This document shows positions 11,373 to 22,134 of a stretch of DNA of 64,000 nt, one piece after another. Under the pieces are notes generated by a model, which ran no database searches, had not been told where the DNA came from, and saw only the letters and a list, made by a program, of their open reading frames with translations. Each line of letters opens with the position of its first letter. Position 1 is the stretch's first letter. Source of the DNA: Patellaria atrata CBS 101060 (Eukaryota; Ascomycota; Dothideomycetes; Patellariales; Patellariaceae); contig MU006092.1 in assembly GCA_010093705.1 (NCBI GenBank), forward strand, positions 1,012,500 through 1,076,499, in the 5' to 3' direction. A program made the translations under genes and the position numbers.

Positions 11373-13516
11373 TTAATATCTCGCACCTCTTCTCACGGTT
11401 GCCGTTCCGACCTCTCCCTTAGCATGTAAAGTTGCTTCCTCCTCCCTTACCCTCCTCAACTTTTTGTATCTTGGCTCCCACATCTGCTCCCGAATCCACT
11501 CCTCCAACTCCTCGTCCTCCTCGGGAATATCTTTCTCCTCATTCAACTCCTCCTTGACTGCATGACGAATCACGGCCTTCGCAAGTTGGACACTAATGTC
11601 ACGAACCTGGGTGACATCCGGAAGCAGAGGTTTCGTAGGGTCTTTTAACGCCGGTGATTGGTCCGCAAGAGCCTTAGTAGCAGCAACGAGGAGAGATGGG
11701 GGAACAAGGCGGGCGCGAGAGAGGATCGCCCCTAATCCAATTCCAGGGAAGGTGGTAGAGTTGTTGCATTCAGCTGTACAGAAGATTGATCATTAGCAAT
11801 CACTGTTTCAGATGTTCTGACCATACGTACCTATCTCAAACTTCTTCCCATTATACTCCACAGCCGGAAATGGGCTTCCTGTGGCTACCAGCGCTTTTCC
11901 TTCTGACCAGTCGTATAGGTCCTGCGGCTTTGCTTCATGTAATTTTGTTGGATTACTGAGTGGGAAGATGATGGGACGCTCAACATGTTTACTCATTTCT
12001 CTTACGACTTCCTCGGTAAAGGCGCCGGGCTTGGTAGACGTTCCGATGAGAATGTGGGGCTTCACCTCCTTGATTATATCGAGGAGATAATTGTGGTCTT
12101 TACCTTCCCATTCAGATGCTTCTCGTGCATATGGTATTTGGGCAGGTGTAAGAGAATCTCTCTTCGATGAAAGAAGGAGACCGGGTTTATCAACACACCT
12201 TCCATCACATCAACCTTTGTGAACACTGGTAGATATATGAACAAAAAGGGAGGAGACACTTACCATATCTGTTTCCCAGCTTCCTCTTTTGATTTATCGG
12301 TATCCGTAGAAATTGCATCCTTAATGTGGTCTCCAATTCCCGTTCCAGCCGTTCCAGCGCCAAACAGAACGATTCGAACGTCTTCCCACTTCACCTTGCT
12401 GACTTGGAGGCCAGCCATAATTGCGGCTAACGTCACGCAACCTGTACCCTGGACGTCGTCGTTAAAGCAAGGGATTTCAGGGGTATACTTATCGAGGATA
12501 CGCCTTGCGTTGTTCAAACCGAAATCTTCCTAAGGAATGTCAGCATGTGGAAGAGTCCACTCTAAATCTTCGACTCACAAAGTGAATGTACGCCTTAGGA
12601 TAACGCTTCCTCGCGGCACGTACGAATTTCTCAACAAAAGAGTCGTACTCCTCGCCACGCACTCGTTCCATCTTCAGACCCAGATACAGTTCGTCATCTA
12701 AGAGATCTTTGTTCTGTATAAAGTTAGGCCGTTACTTTAAACCAACGAGGAGCTTGGAGGTGACTTACATTTGTTCCACAGTCTAAAACGACAGGTAGAG
12801 TTCTTGACGGATGGATCCCAGCGCATAAGGTATATATGACCAATTTCGCTACGGAAATTAGTATCCCACCCACGCCTTGATCTCCTATTCCTAGAATCTG
12901 CTCTCCGTCACTGACAACGATGATGTCAATATCCTCGGGCTCGCCCCATTGGTCCAGATCTTCATCAACGCGATCTTGATCCTTAGTGTTCAGAAAACAA
13001 CCCTCAGGTCTCCTGAATAGTCGAGAGAAGTTCGCGATAGCATCTCCCTCCGTTGGTGTGTAAATCACGGAAAACATTTCCTTCAGATGGTCTTCCACAA
13101 GCTAAGAGAATGGGTCAGTATGAACCAAATATAACGGTGGAGTTTTTCATCATTAACCTTATAGTACAACACAGTATTCTGCTCCTTCATGCTCGACATG
13201 AATGTATTCTTGGCCAGGTCATTAGAACGACTACAATATTGGTCGTACGCCCTTGCGACCTGCTCATCTAGAGTTTGCACATTTGGTGGAAGAAGACTAT
13301 GGAGCTTGAACTCTGCTCTCTCCTCCGCAGTGAACGCGGACCCCTTATTGAAGTACGGCGACCTTAAGAGCGCGGCTCCCTACACCACTTTATGAGAAAG
13401 GGCCCCATAATTTTTGAAGTCACGCTCACAGTCAAAGCACAATCTTGAGGTCCTGATGTTGCTAGCGGTAGGTGTCCGAATTTAGGATGCTTCTCGTCTT
13501 TTGAGTTTGATGCCAT
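11373..13516 (-). CDS. NAD-dependent malic enzyme
   Basis: Seven exons on the minus strand (13430-13516, 13158-13379, 12769-13101, 12579-12713, 12264-12529, 11831-12198, 11373-11773) give 603 residues, with all phases consistent. The enzyme oxidatively decarboxylates malate to pyruvate. Family motifs appear in order: NKGSAFTAEERAEF, KNTFMSSMKEQN, VIYTPTEGDA, GIGDQGVGGILISVAK, LDCGTNN, FNDDVQGTGCVTLA, the Rossmann loop LFGAGTAGTGIGD, and FPLSNPTKLHEAKP. Introns are 50-65 bp. The N-terminus (MASNSKDEKHPKFGHLPL) has no clear mitochondrial presequence, so a cytosolic place is possible. The C-terminal tail of about 60 residues is acidic then basic and lies outside the conserved core. NAD rather than NADP use is inferred from overall similarity. 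Confidence 0.92.
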
Positions 13517-13934
13517 CGTGCTGCACACAACAGCTAACGGAACGAATTGGGCACTGATATGACCTTAGGTGATCATAAACCAATCTTGATATCAAGACCT
13601 CTTCACAAAATTGTCTACTCCGTTCAAATATGTCAGTAAAGCTTAGATAAAGCTTAGGCTATAGCCTAAGACACTATCTTAACGATATGCCTTATCGGAG
13701 ATTCCGTATCATTAAAGAATCTTAGTCGCGAATCTGCTTTAGAACATTCCGTAGATGCTTACTGCATAAGATGTACACTGGGAAAACCAATCTGACTACC
13801 GACTGTTGACAAGAGAAAGTTGCTGAGAGTTGTGAAAACCTTTGAGGGCTCCCGAGGAACACCTTGGAAGATGGTGGAGCGGAACGCCGGGGCGAGATGA
13901 TGATAGAACTAGTGGGGTAGCTTTACCTCCCGGA
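13517..13934. other. Divergent promoter region
   Basis: This 418-bp region separates the divergent starts of malic enzyme (-) and the ubiquitin hydrolase (+). No specific site could be called. Confidence 0.5.
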
Positions 13935-14763
13935 ATGTCATTCATGAGTAACTCTCCATCAAAATTTTATAGATGCTAGTTCAGCGGCTATAGCTTCGAC
14001 AGTCCCAGCAAATGTGACCGCAAAAGATTCGAAAGTTTCGAAATATAGCAAACACTTCATACCGTTAAAATCCAACCCGGATGTCTTCAGGAGTCTCATC
14101 CACTCACTGGGTGCTTCACCATCACTTAATTTCCAAGATATCTACTCTATCATCGATGAGGATCTACTTGCTATCATCCCGCATCCTGTGCTCGCTCTAG
14201 TTTTGGTGTTCCCTACCACAGAGACCTATGAAGAAGCTAAAACAGCTAATGAAGCAAGCAGAAAAGAGTACGCTGGGAAAACAGAAAACGGAGATGAAGA
14301 CGTTGTGTGGTATAAACAAACGATCAACAATGCATGCGGGCTCTACGTGATACTTCATGCTGTCTCTAATGGCCCGGCTAGAACAAGTGTACTACCGCAA
14401 TCCACATTAGATCAGATCGTGAGAACGGCCGAATCACTTGATACCGGAACTACTGCGAAGTTTCTGGTGGAAAGTCAAGAGCTTGAGAATGCATATACTG
14501 CTGTTGCGCGTCAAGGTGATACCCAAGCTCCTGATGACCCCGAGGATGAAGTTGATTATCACTATATCTGTTTCGATAAGGGGGGTACTACTGGACGGCT
14601 GTATGAACTCGACGGGGAGAGGAAAGGCCCCATAGACCATGGCTCATTGGCACCCGACGAAGATTTGCCTTCAGAAGCTGCATTAAGACCTGTAAAGGAA
14701 TATATCGAGCGTGAAAAGGATAGCAATATTAGGTTCAGTCTTATGGCACTGGTTCAGGAATAA
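13935..14763 (+). CDS. Ubiquitin C-terminal hydrolase (UCH-L3/YUH1 family)
   Basis: Predicted exons 13935-13947 and 14009-14763 give 255 residues. This cysteine protease removes small adducts from the ubiquitin C-terminus. The catalytic residues can be read directly: oxyanion Gln108 and nucleophile Cys114 in KQTINNACGLYVILHAV, His189 in DYHYICF, and Asp206 in LYELDG. The N-terminal HFIPLKSNPDVF and PSLNFQDIYS match fungal UCH-L3. The main exon has no in-frame ATG before the conserved region, so a 4-codon first exon joined by a 61-bp intron is proposed. An acceptor 6 bp earlier is also in frame, so the start is uncertain by two residues. The 276-bp 3' part is intact and the family's usual length is met. 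Confidence 0.88.
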
Positions 14764-16041
14764 ACGATGCGCTAATTGGAATATTATTTCTCAGAACTCT
14801 GTATAACCAAGGGACTCAAGTCTTTTAAACTGACAGGAACTATTGTGAAGCATGGGCTGTTTTGAATGGCGGTCTAATGTATACAAGAACCAAATTATAA
14901 TGCAATGACTCGTATAGCATATCAGCCCCAAGGCCGAACCATGGAAAAGGACATTAACAGAACCAAAGAGTGAGTTGCTACGTTCTACGATGCGAGAGAA
15001 AAATGAAAATTTGCCTATTTGAGCAGCTTGCAGCTTTAGAACCGCTGAATACACTCTCCTTCGTTTCCCCAAATCATTCGGGCTAAGACAACGGTACGTA
15101 CCTATACAATTCAATAATCCTAAAAGAAGACTAGCAACATATGAACCCTTGCGAATATGGAAATAGAAATGTTGGAACGCTTGGAGTCACACTCTCTATA
15201 GTTACTCTAATGAGCAAGAGTGAGTGAGAACTATGATGATCCTTAATTGCTCTTGCAATTTTCCCCTTCGCACATAATGTACGAAGACGATATCCCAGCC
15301 CACGGCCATCACAAACACAAGACGTGAAATATGACAGCCGCGCTTCGAAGAAGAGCTTATGGTTTCCCAATAGGGGTAAGTGGCCGGTTAATCAATTGCG
15401 TTTGGTATATGTAGTCGATTGATAGATGACTTTTGATGGTTGGAGAATGAAACAGCTGAAATATTAGGGAAGCTGCTGCATAAAACTCATCTAGTGAGAT
15501 TCCTTTGGGTGCTGTACAACTTATAGCATCCTATTGTCTATATTATGACCCACAGTATCGATACAAAGGGTATCCCATGCATTTGCTGAGTCAGGAGATG
15601 GCACCTTTCTCCTTATCAATTCGTCGATGACGATGGTACTGTAAATTTAGAAACAGATGGCTTTCAAATTGATGAGTGCGCATTAAGGTAGGGGACATCA
15701 TGGGATCGAAATAGGGGAAGAGGGAGTGGTGTCGGGTCGAAGATGAGACGTGAAGGTTTTCGCAAATTTCTTTAGAACTATCCTAGTTCTATTTAGGCTA
15801 GCATATCTCTTAATCAAACCTCCCTGCTATTACCCGAGATGGAACCACGGCTTCGGGGCGGATCTACGTCACGTTAACAGAGCTGATTAAATAATCGGCA
15901 TTAACACATGTCTACATCACCATGCTTTCCTCTCGTGATAGAGATATCAATTGAGATGCATCGACTGATGTATTCAACCTTTTACTACTCATTTATCGCA
16001 TATCATCTCTTTCACCCACCTTGAATCCTCACTAATACACA
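14764..16041. other. Gene-free stretch
   Basis: This 1.28-kb region separates the ubiquitin hydrolase from the 6PGDH-like gene. I see no supported gene, RNA or repeat. Confidence 0.5.
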
Positions 16042-17750
16042 ATGTCATCCTCTGTTAACATCAACAAGGTAAATCAGCTTAATCGATAACCTAACATAGT
16101 GAAATATCTGATTTCCAAACAGCTTGCCATGATTGGCTGCGGCAGTATGGGAGGAGGGATGACTCTCCTCTTTGCTGAACACGGTATCCATGTATCATTG
16201 CAAGATCCGTCTGAAGATGCAATGGACAATGTCATCAAAACAGCAAAAGATGCAGGCGTTGAAAAATACGTCTCAAGATTTAACGGTACGTACCACGGTC
16301 TGACCTCTATACTCTTGTCATTTCTGACATTATTAGATTACGAATCCCTATGCAAGTCACTTGGAACGCCCAAAGTTCTCGTGTTCAGTCTTCCACATGG
16401 AAGTGTAGGCGATACGGTTCTAAGCGGGCTTCTACCATATCTCGACAAGAACGACATCATAATTGACGGAGCAAATGAACATTGGACGAATACTGAGAGA
16501 CGACAAGGCACTTGTTATACGAAAGGGATACGATATATCGGGATGGGTGTCTCTGGAGGCTACCAATCCGCAAGAGAAGGCCCATCGATGTGTCCCGGCG
16601 GAGATGATGAGAGTCTTGATATCGTACTTCCACTCCTTCGAAAAGTTGCAGCGAAAGATAAGAAAGGAAACCCGTGTGTGGGTAAAGTAGGCACAGGAGG
16701 TTCTGGACATTATGTCAAGATGGTTCATAATGGCATAGAACATGGGATGATGAGCGCCATTTCAGAAGCTTGGCAGATGATGAACGTTGGCTTAGGTATG
16801 GACTATGATGATATAGGTAACGTACTTGATAGTTGGAACAAGGACGGACCGCTGGTAAGTCTTAGCGTATGCTCTCAAAGAGCAGGAATTCTATCTTCTA
16901 ACTCTAGATCAAGCGTGGGACATTTTTGATTGATATTGGAGCACAAATTTGTCGCACTAAAGACGAAAGCGGCACCAAAGTGCTTGGTACCGTACAAGAT
17001 AAGGTTGTTCAAGATGTGACAGGAGAAGAAGGAACCGGGATCTGGTCAAATGATGAAGCGGTTATGCATCATGTTCCGGCACCTACTCTTGTGGTCGCTC
17101 ACGATATACGACTAGCCTCCTCTGACCGAAATCTACGTATCCGATCGAATGAAACAATGCAAGCAGATTTCCCTCCTAAGAAACTTCGCGGCGAAACCGA
17201 CAAGTCTACCTTTATTAAAGCCCTTGAACAAGCTGTCTACATTGCGTGCCTGGTTTCTTTTGTACAAGGCATCAACGTCATAGACCAGGCCAATCAAGAC
17301 AACAAATGGAATATTGACTATAAAGCGGTGTTACAAATCTGGAGAGCAGGATGCATTATCCAGGCCGATCATATTGCAGAATTGCTCGAGCCAATCTTCG
17401 ACAGATATAAAGACATGGACAGTATGAATCTTTTCTTTGAAAGGTCCATCGCGAAAGAGATCAAAGACGGAATGCCATCCCTACGTCGGGTAGTACTGTC
17501 CGCCACCGAAGGGGATCATATCGTTCCTGCATTGAGTGGTAGCTTGGAGTATGTTAAATACCAAACAAATACAGGTAGGTATCGGATCGTCGTAATTGTA
17601 TACACTTTGCTCATATCCCTAGATCTACCAACCCAGTTCTACGAGGCCGAATTAGACTTCTTTGGGGCGCATATGTATGATATTAAGGGTGAGAAGGGCA
17701 CAGGTGCACCATCCGAAGGAAAACATCATTTCGAGTGGAAACCTGCGTAA
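16042..17750 (+). CDS. 6-phosphogluconate dehydrogenase family protein, probable NAD type
   Basis: Five exons (16042-16068, 16123-16285, 16337-16854, 16908-17574, 17623-17750) give 500 residues. The family oxidatively decarboxylates 6-phosphogluconate to ribulose 5-phosphate. Conserved elements are the Rossmann loop IGCGSMGGG (residues 13-21), IIIDGANEHWTNTERR, VSGGYQSAREGPSMCPGG, the catalytic stretch GHYVKMVHNGIEHG, GTGIWS, and the C-terminal DFFGAHMYD. It departs from the canonical oxidative-pathway enzyme in several places: YQSAR replaces EEGAR, and the turn after beta-2 reads LQDPS where NADP enzymes have FNRT. Asp37 at that position usually favours NAD. It is probably a divergent paralog rather than the main pentose-phosphate enzyme. 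Confidence 0.85.
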
Positions 17751-18886
17751 GTTATCAACTGTCCAAACGAAATTTCAGATTACCTGACAACGAAGTAGCA
17801 AGAGTTCAAAATCGTAGTTCGCGGTATTTACAGCGGTATATGAGAATAAAATCCACACTTCAAGGATATTACAAAAACGCACAGTACGACAACTCACTTT
17901 CTTTTCCGATAAGAAGCGAAATAAGGTGCAAGTGTTTTAATTCCATCGAAGAATTGAAAGGTAGGACGGAAAATGTAGAATCGATTGGCTCAGGGGCCAA
18001 ACACCAATTCAGGTAATTCACTCGCCTTTACTGCTTCTTTATATGCATACGTACGTATCGCTTCATTCTGTAGGATTGAATGTAAAGAGCATTAATCCAC
18101 AGGCTTGTCACCGAGTGCAGGAAGTTACATGCTCACTTCGTAGGAACACCTTGTCCGCATACCGTGCGTAAGCAAGAGGATCGATAGAGAGTGCAGAATA
18201 TAGACATGGAACACATAGATCAACTATCTGATACAGTATTTGGCACCAAAGGAGAGTTTCCAACAGCAACGTTTAAACGTTTGCCAGGGATTCGTAAGAT
18301 GCAGGATTATCTTTGACCGCTATTCGTCTCAAAGTTGGAGTGAAAGGCTGAAAAAGTAGGAGTAGAAACAAGTTAAGTTGGATGGCTTACATGCGCTGGA
18401 AGTAAATGCAAGCCTCAACTTCTATGCATGGAAACATATTGAAGGAATCATTGACGACATGAATTGGACAGATATGATCGTTGTGGCCGTTGCGGGCGTT
18501 ACGGCTGAGAGAAAGTGCCAAGGTCGTCGAGCTTACGTCCGTAAGGTACTTCTTGCTTCTCACTATCGCGCCCTCTCCTCCGTGCCTACAGTACCTTACA
18601 TCCGTTACTTGCGTATGCACCTGAATTATCATCCGTTGTAGAATATGAAGCACGTAAGTCCATTGAGGCTGTAACAAAGCCCTTTACATACTTAAATCTG
18701 CAAAGCCTTAAAGGTAAGCACTTTCTATTCACTCCTCAGTCAGCAACATCTTGAACATAGCATATCAGAACAGTCTTTCTTCTTCGTTTAGAAAAGGAGA
18801 CATTTTACCTCTAGTTCTACTATCTCTCGTATTTTCCATCTGTTTCCTTAGAGTCATTAAGAAGTAAAACAACAACCATAAGCACC
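17751..18886. other. Gene-free stretch
   Basis: This 1.1-kb region lies between the 6PGDH-like gene and the RTA1-like gene. Short open segments near 17735-18016 and 18378-18641 have no recognisable family and no conserved splice context. I see no supported gene. Confidence 0.5.
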
Positions 18887-19816
18887 ATGTCTTTCTCCCT
18901 CCTCCTCCCGCGAGTGGACCTCGAGTGCACCAAAGACACCTGCGACGCTATCGAATCTATCATCGGCTACGCTCCCTCCCTAGCCGCTTCGGTCATCTTC
19001 ACCACCCTCTTCGCCCTCATGACCATCGCTCTCACAATCCAAGGCATCCTAACCCGCACGCCCTCCTTCACCATCGCGATGACCCTCGGTTGCATCTGCG
19101 AAGCAATCGGCTACGCCGGCCGCATAATCCTGCACTCCGACCCCTTCCACGACGCCGGCTTCAAGCTGCAAGTCGTGCTCCTCACCTTCGCGCCCGCCTT
19201 CCTCGCCGCAGGCCTCTACCTCTGCCTCAAGCACCTCGTCATCATCTTCGGGGCCGAGTTCTCCCGCATCAAGCCGGCCTGGTACACCTACCTCTTCATC
19301 TCGTGCGACGTCTTCTCCATCGCGCTCCAAGGCGCCGGCGGCGGGTTAGCCTCCGCGGCCGACGAACCCGGCTCTCTACTCGACGCGGGCAATAATCTCA
19401 TGATGGCCGGTCTGGCGTTTCAGGTCTTCACGCTCACTGTCTTCGCTGCTATGTGCGCTGAGTACGGGCTCCGCGTGTACCGCAACCGGCACGGGCTGAA
19501 CCCCGCCACCGAGGAGCTGCGTCGCAGCGTCAAGTTCAGGGGTTTCTTGGCTGCGCTTGTGGTTAGTTATCTCGCTATTCAGATTAGGTGTACCTATCGT
19601 ATTGCGGAGATGAGCGGGGGGTGGGGCAGCGAGATCATGAGGGACGAGCCGTTGTTTGTGGGACTTGATAGCGTCATGTGTGTGCTTGCCGTTGCGGTCC
19701 TAGTTGTGTTTAATCCGGGGTACTGTTTTAGGTATCAGAGTTTCGGGCGGAAGGAGGAGGGTGAGAAGGGGGTTGTTGGTGGGGACAGTGAGAGTGAGAT
19801 GGCTGGGAGGGTATGA
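18887..19816 (+). CDS. RTA1-like lipid-translocating exporter family protein
   Basis: This single-exon gene of 309 residues starts at CACC-ATG. It has seven predicted membrane segments. The RTA1 family pattern is present: YAPSLAASVIFTTLFAL, then CICEAIGYAGRII, LLTFAPAFLAAGLYLCLK, SCDVFSIALQGAGGGLA, QIRCTYRIAEMSGG and the final VFNPGYCF. Yeast relatives (RTA1, RSB1, RTM1) act in resistance to toxic compounds and sphingoid long-chain base export at the plasma membrane; the substrate here is unknown. The first 600 bp are strikingly GC-rich, with C or G at most third codon positions, unlike neighbouring genes. This could reflect different codon selection or a foreign origin. Confidence 0.9.
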   Translation: MSFSLLLPRVDLECTKDTCDAIESIIGYAPSLAASVIFTTLFALMTIALTIQGILTRTPSFTIAMTLGCICEAIGYAGRIILHSDPFHDAGFKLQVVLLTFAPAFLAAGLYLCLKHLVIIFGAEFSRIKPAWYTYLFISCDVFSIALQGAGGGLASAADEPGSLLDAGNNLMMAGLAFQVFTLTVFAAMCAEYGLRVYRNRHGLNPATEELRRSVKFRGFLAALVVSYLAIQIRCTYRIAEMSGGWGSEIMRDEPLFVGLDSVMCVLAVAVLVVFNPGYCFRYQSFGRKEEGEKGVVGGDSESEMAGRV

Positions 19817-19992
19817 AGGGGGAAGTATCGGGCTGAGTTATAGACTTAGGTATTAGATGGCATGGGCGTGGCGTAACTTGTCCGTACAGTGCCGGTTCGG
19901 TTTTCAGAGCGATTAGCGTTTTGCGATTATCATCGGAATCATAAGCTTTGCTTTAGACCTTAATTACGTCCCTTTTCCCTCGCATCCTGACT

Positions 19993-21349
19993 TTAAGACC
20001 CCCTCAAAGCCATCAATCCTAAAACAACACCCTCAATCTCCCTTCTTTCCCTCTCCCTCTCCTCCTCTACCCCATTTCCCCCATTCATCTCTATCTTCCC
20101 CTTCCCCTTTCCCATACCACCGACCTTATAAACCTTCCTCACCCTCCCCAGGTCCGTAAACCTCGTCAACGCCTTGTCGGTAAAGGGGATCGGTGTTCCC
20201 TCTACTGCAGCGAGGAGGTGGGACGATATGGTGTTTGGGGAAAGGGAGTTTGATGGGGCTTCTTGCGGTGGGGTTTGGGTGATGGTGTTGGAGGGGTTGG
20301 AAGGGATAGAAGGGATTTTGATGGCGATGAGGGAGGTTGTTGTTGGCGTGAGGCCGAAGTATCGGAAGGAGTCGACGATCTGGTGTTTTCAGTTCGTGTA
20401 GGAAGAATGGGTGAGTGGGTGGAAAGACTGTTGGGACGGGAATAGGAGAAAGAGTTGGTGATGGAGGGATATGAAAGGGGTATGTAACCCAATGTAGTGG
20501 AGTAGAGATAGATGGGCACTCACGTTATTATTCCCACTCAAACAGAACACAACTTCCGAATGCACATTCCGGCTCTTTAACCTCCCGTATCTGGCGTCAT
20601 TCATGGCGCGGAAGACAGCGGCTAGGACGTGTCTGGTCGATAAGATCTATGTACTCACTGTATTAGCTATTAGTTCTGGTACATACTGGTGATGCGAAAG
20701 AGGTTGCGCGGTTGATGGTATGAGGGTAGTGGGCTTTGGTATGGAAATATCTGTGTAGCACTCCTTGGACTTGAATGTCGAAATGCGCGCAGATTCCTGG
20801 GTTGTCCGAGTTTGGATGCTCTGGTGGGCGGGGTAAATGGCTGTGAGATGTATGTTGGAGAAGTGGTGCCTGAAGGACTTAGGGTTAATATGCTCCGTAT
20901 TGAACATTTCCTTGCGGGGAGTTTTCCTATGTAGATAGGGGACGCACGAGCTTCTATACAAGAAAGAGAAGAGACCATCGTTTCTGCTTTTGATATCTGA
21001 AGGGGTATAGGAGTCCTCCATGCTCCTATATTTCCCCGATAACAATAGAAGAGAGAGAAATCCTATATTAAACCACAAAGCCAAAAAGCGAATCCAAAGC
21101 AGCAACCAACAACAAACTATCACAGAAATCCGAACTCCCCTAAAGCAAGAAAAAATACAAAAATAAAAGAATAACAACAAAAAACCGCACACTCACCGTG
21201 GCACAGTCCAAAAACGCATACTCAAACTCCCTGTTTCCCTCGATGAGCTGCTGTCGCAGAAACGCCGCGTTCCTGACGTCTTTGAAAGCGGCAACGTGAA
21301 CTGGGACGTCCGGTAGGTGTGGCAGATGGAGTGTTGTTAGGTTTGCCAT
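19993..21349 (-). CDS. CGI121: EKC/KEOPS complex subunit CGI121
   Basis: Three minus-strand exons (21197-21349, 20524-20646, 19993-20379) give 220 residues with consistent phases. CGI121 is a subunit of the KEOPS complex, which makes N6-threonylcarbamoyladenosine on tRNA and also influences telomeres. Recognised segments are [88 protein letters not shown] and [15 protein letters not shown] Pro/Ser/Thr-rich loop of about 30 residues sits before the last helix. The C-terminus extends into a Gly/Lys then Glu/Arg-rich tail. The first intron is 550 bp and the second 144 bp, both far longer than others in the window. The gene converges on the RTA1-like gene with 176 bp between stops. Confidence 0.87.
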
Positions 21350-22134
21350 GTTGAGACCGGTTGGGAGTTTTTGATTTTGTTTGATGGTGCCGGGGGGGTT
21401 TCCTTAGGAATCAAATTCGATAATGTTCTATGTCACGTCTGTTTCTATTGATGGCTTTTTTTTTTGGGGGGGGGGGGGGGGGGAAACTTTGTTATACGAA
21501 TATTCGAATTCTGAAGGTAGACTGAGATGGAGTGGAGGTCGTTGATGGGACTTGGCGCTGGGGGTCAGCATCTCAACATCACACAACGACGAAGAAAAAA
21601 GCTACCCATAAGATATCTATATGCATAGAGGGAAATCACAAGGCAGTAGACAGTTGTTAAGATCCCGCGGGATAGGTCAGATCGTTCCGAAACTAGAATA
21701 TTACTTCTGTATTCCTATTTCCGAAATAAACTTATGCTCCTATACTAGAAACTAGCAACTACCTACGACAGCTACGACTCTGGGTAAACGAAGATAAACG
21801 TAAGCTATCGAAAACCTATAAACATAGAAAAGTTTAAACACGACCAATTCCCTAAAGGCTCGCAGCCGAAGAAGATGTCCCTACAGTACACCGAGAAGGC
21901 CCCTGAATATGAACACTTATCTAAATATATGGACGAGAAAAGCCGAACATCCCACTTGAATCGCGAAAGGTAATGTTCAGTCATACTCAAACGCACCGAA
22001 GCCAGGTAGAGGCTCAGAATTACGTTTAAGAATATTTTTCTTGGTTGATCATGACGCCTTCAAACTCCATCTCCCAAGTCTGTACCTTCAACTCCGAATG
22101 TTGAAAGATTAGTGATTATACGCATTGGTGAGCT
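21350..22134. other. Gene-free stretch with a T/G homopolymer tract
   Basis: Positions about 21460-21484 are a run of T followed by a run of G. The rest is ordinary intergenic DNA between the CGI121 start and the 3' end of the zinc-cluster regulator. Confidence 0.55.

Noticed and set aside
18378-18641. 87-codon frame with VVAVAGVTAERK
   Set aside because: It faintly resembles an NmrA-type nucleotide-binding start but lacks the glycine pattern and any continuation.
18925-19395. 156-codon Arg/His-rich plus-strand frame
   Set aside because: It is an out-of-frame shadow of the GC-rich RTA1-like gene, with composition typical of such artefacts.
20647-21192. 181-codon minus-strand frame inside CGI121 intron 1
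   Set aside because: It is a read-through extension of the exon with no recognisable domain, and the CGI121 alignment requires it to be spliced out. Kept as an observation on intron length only.
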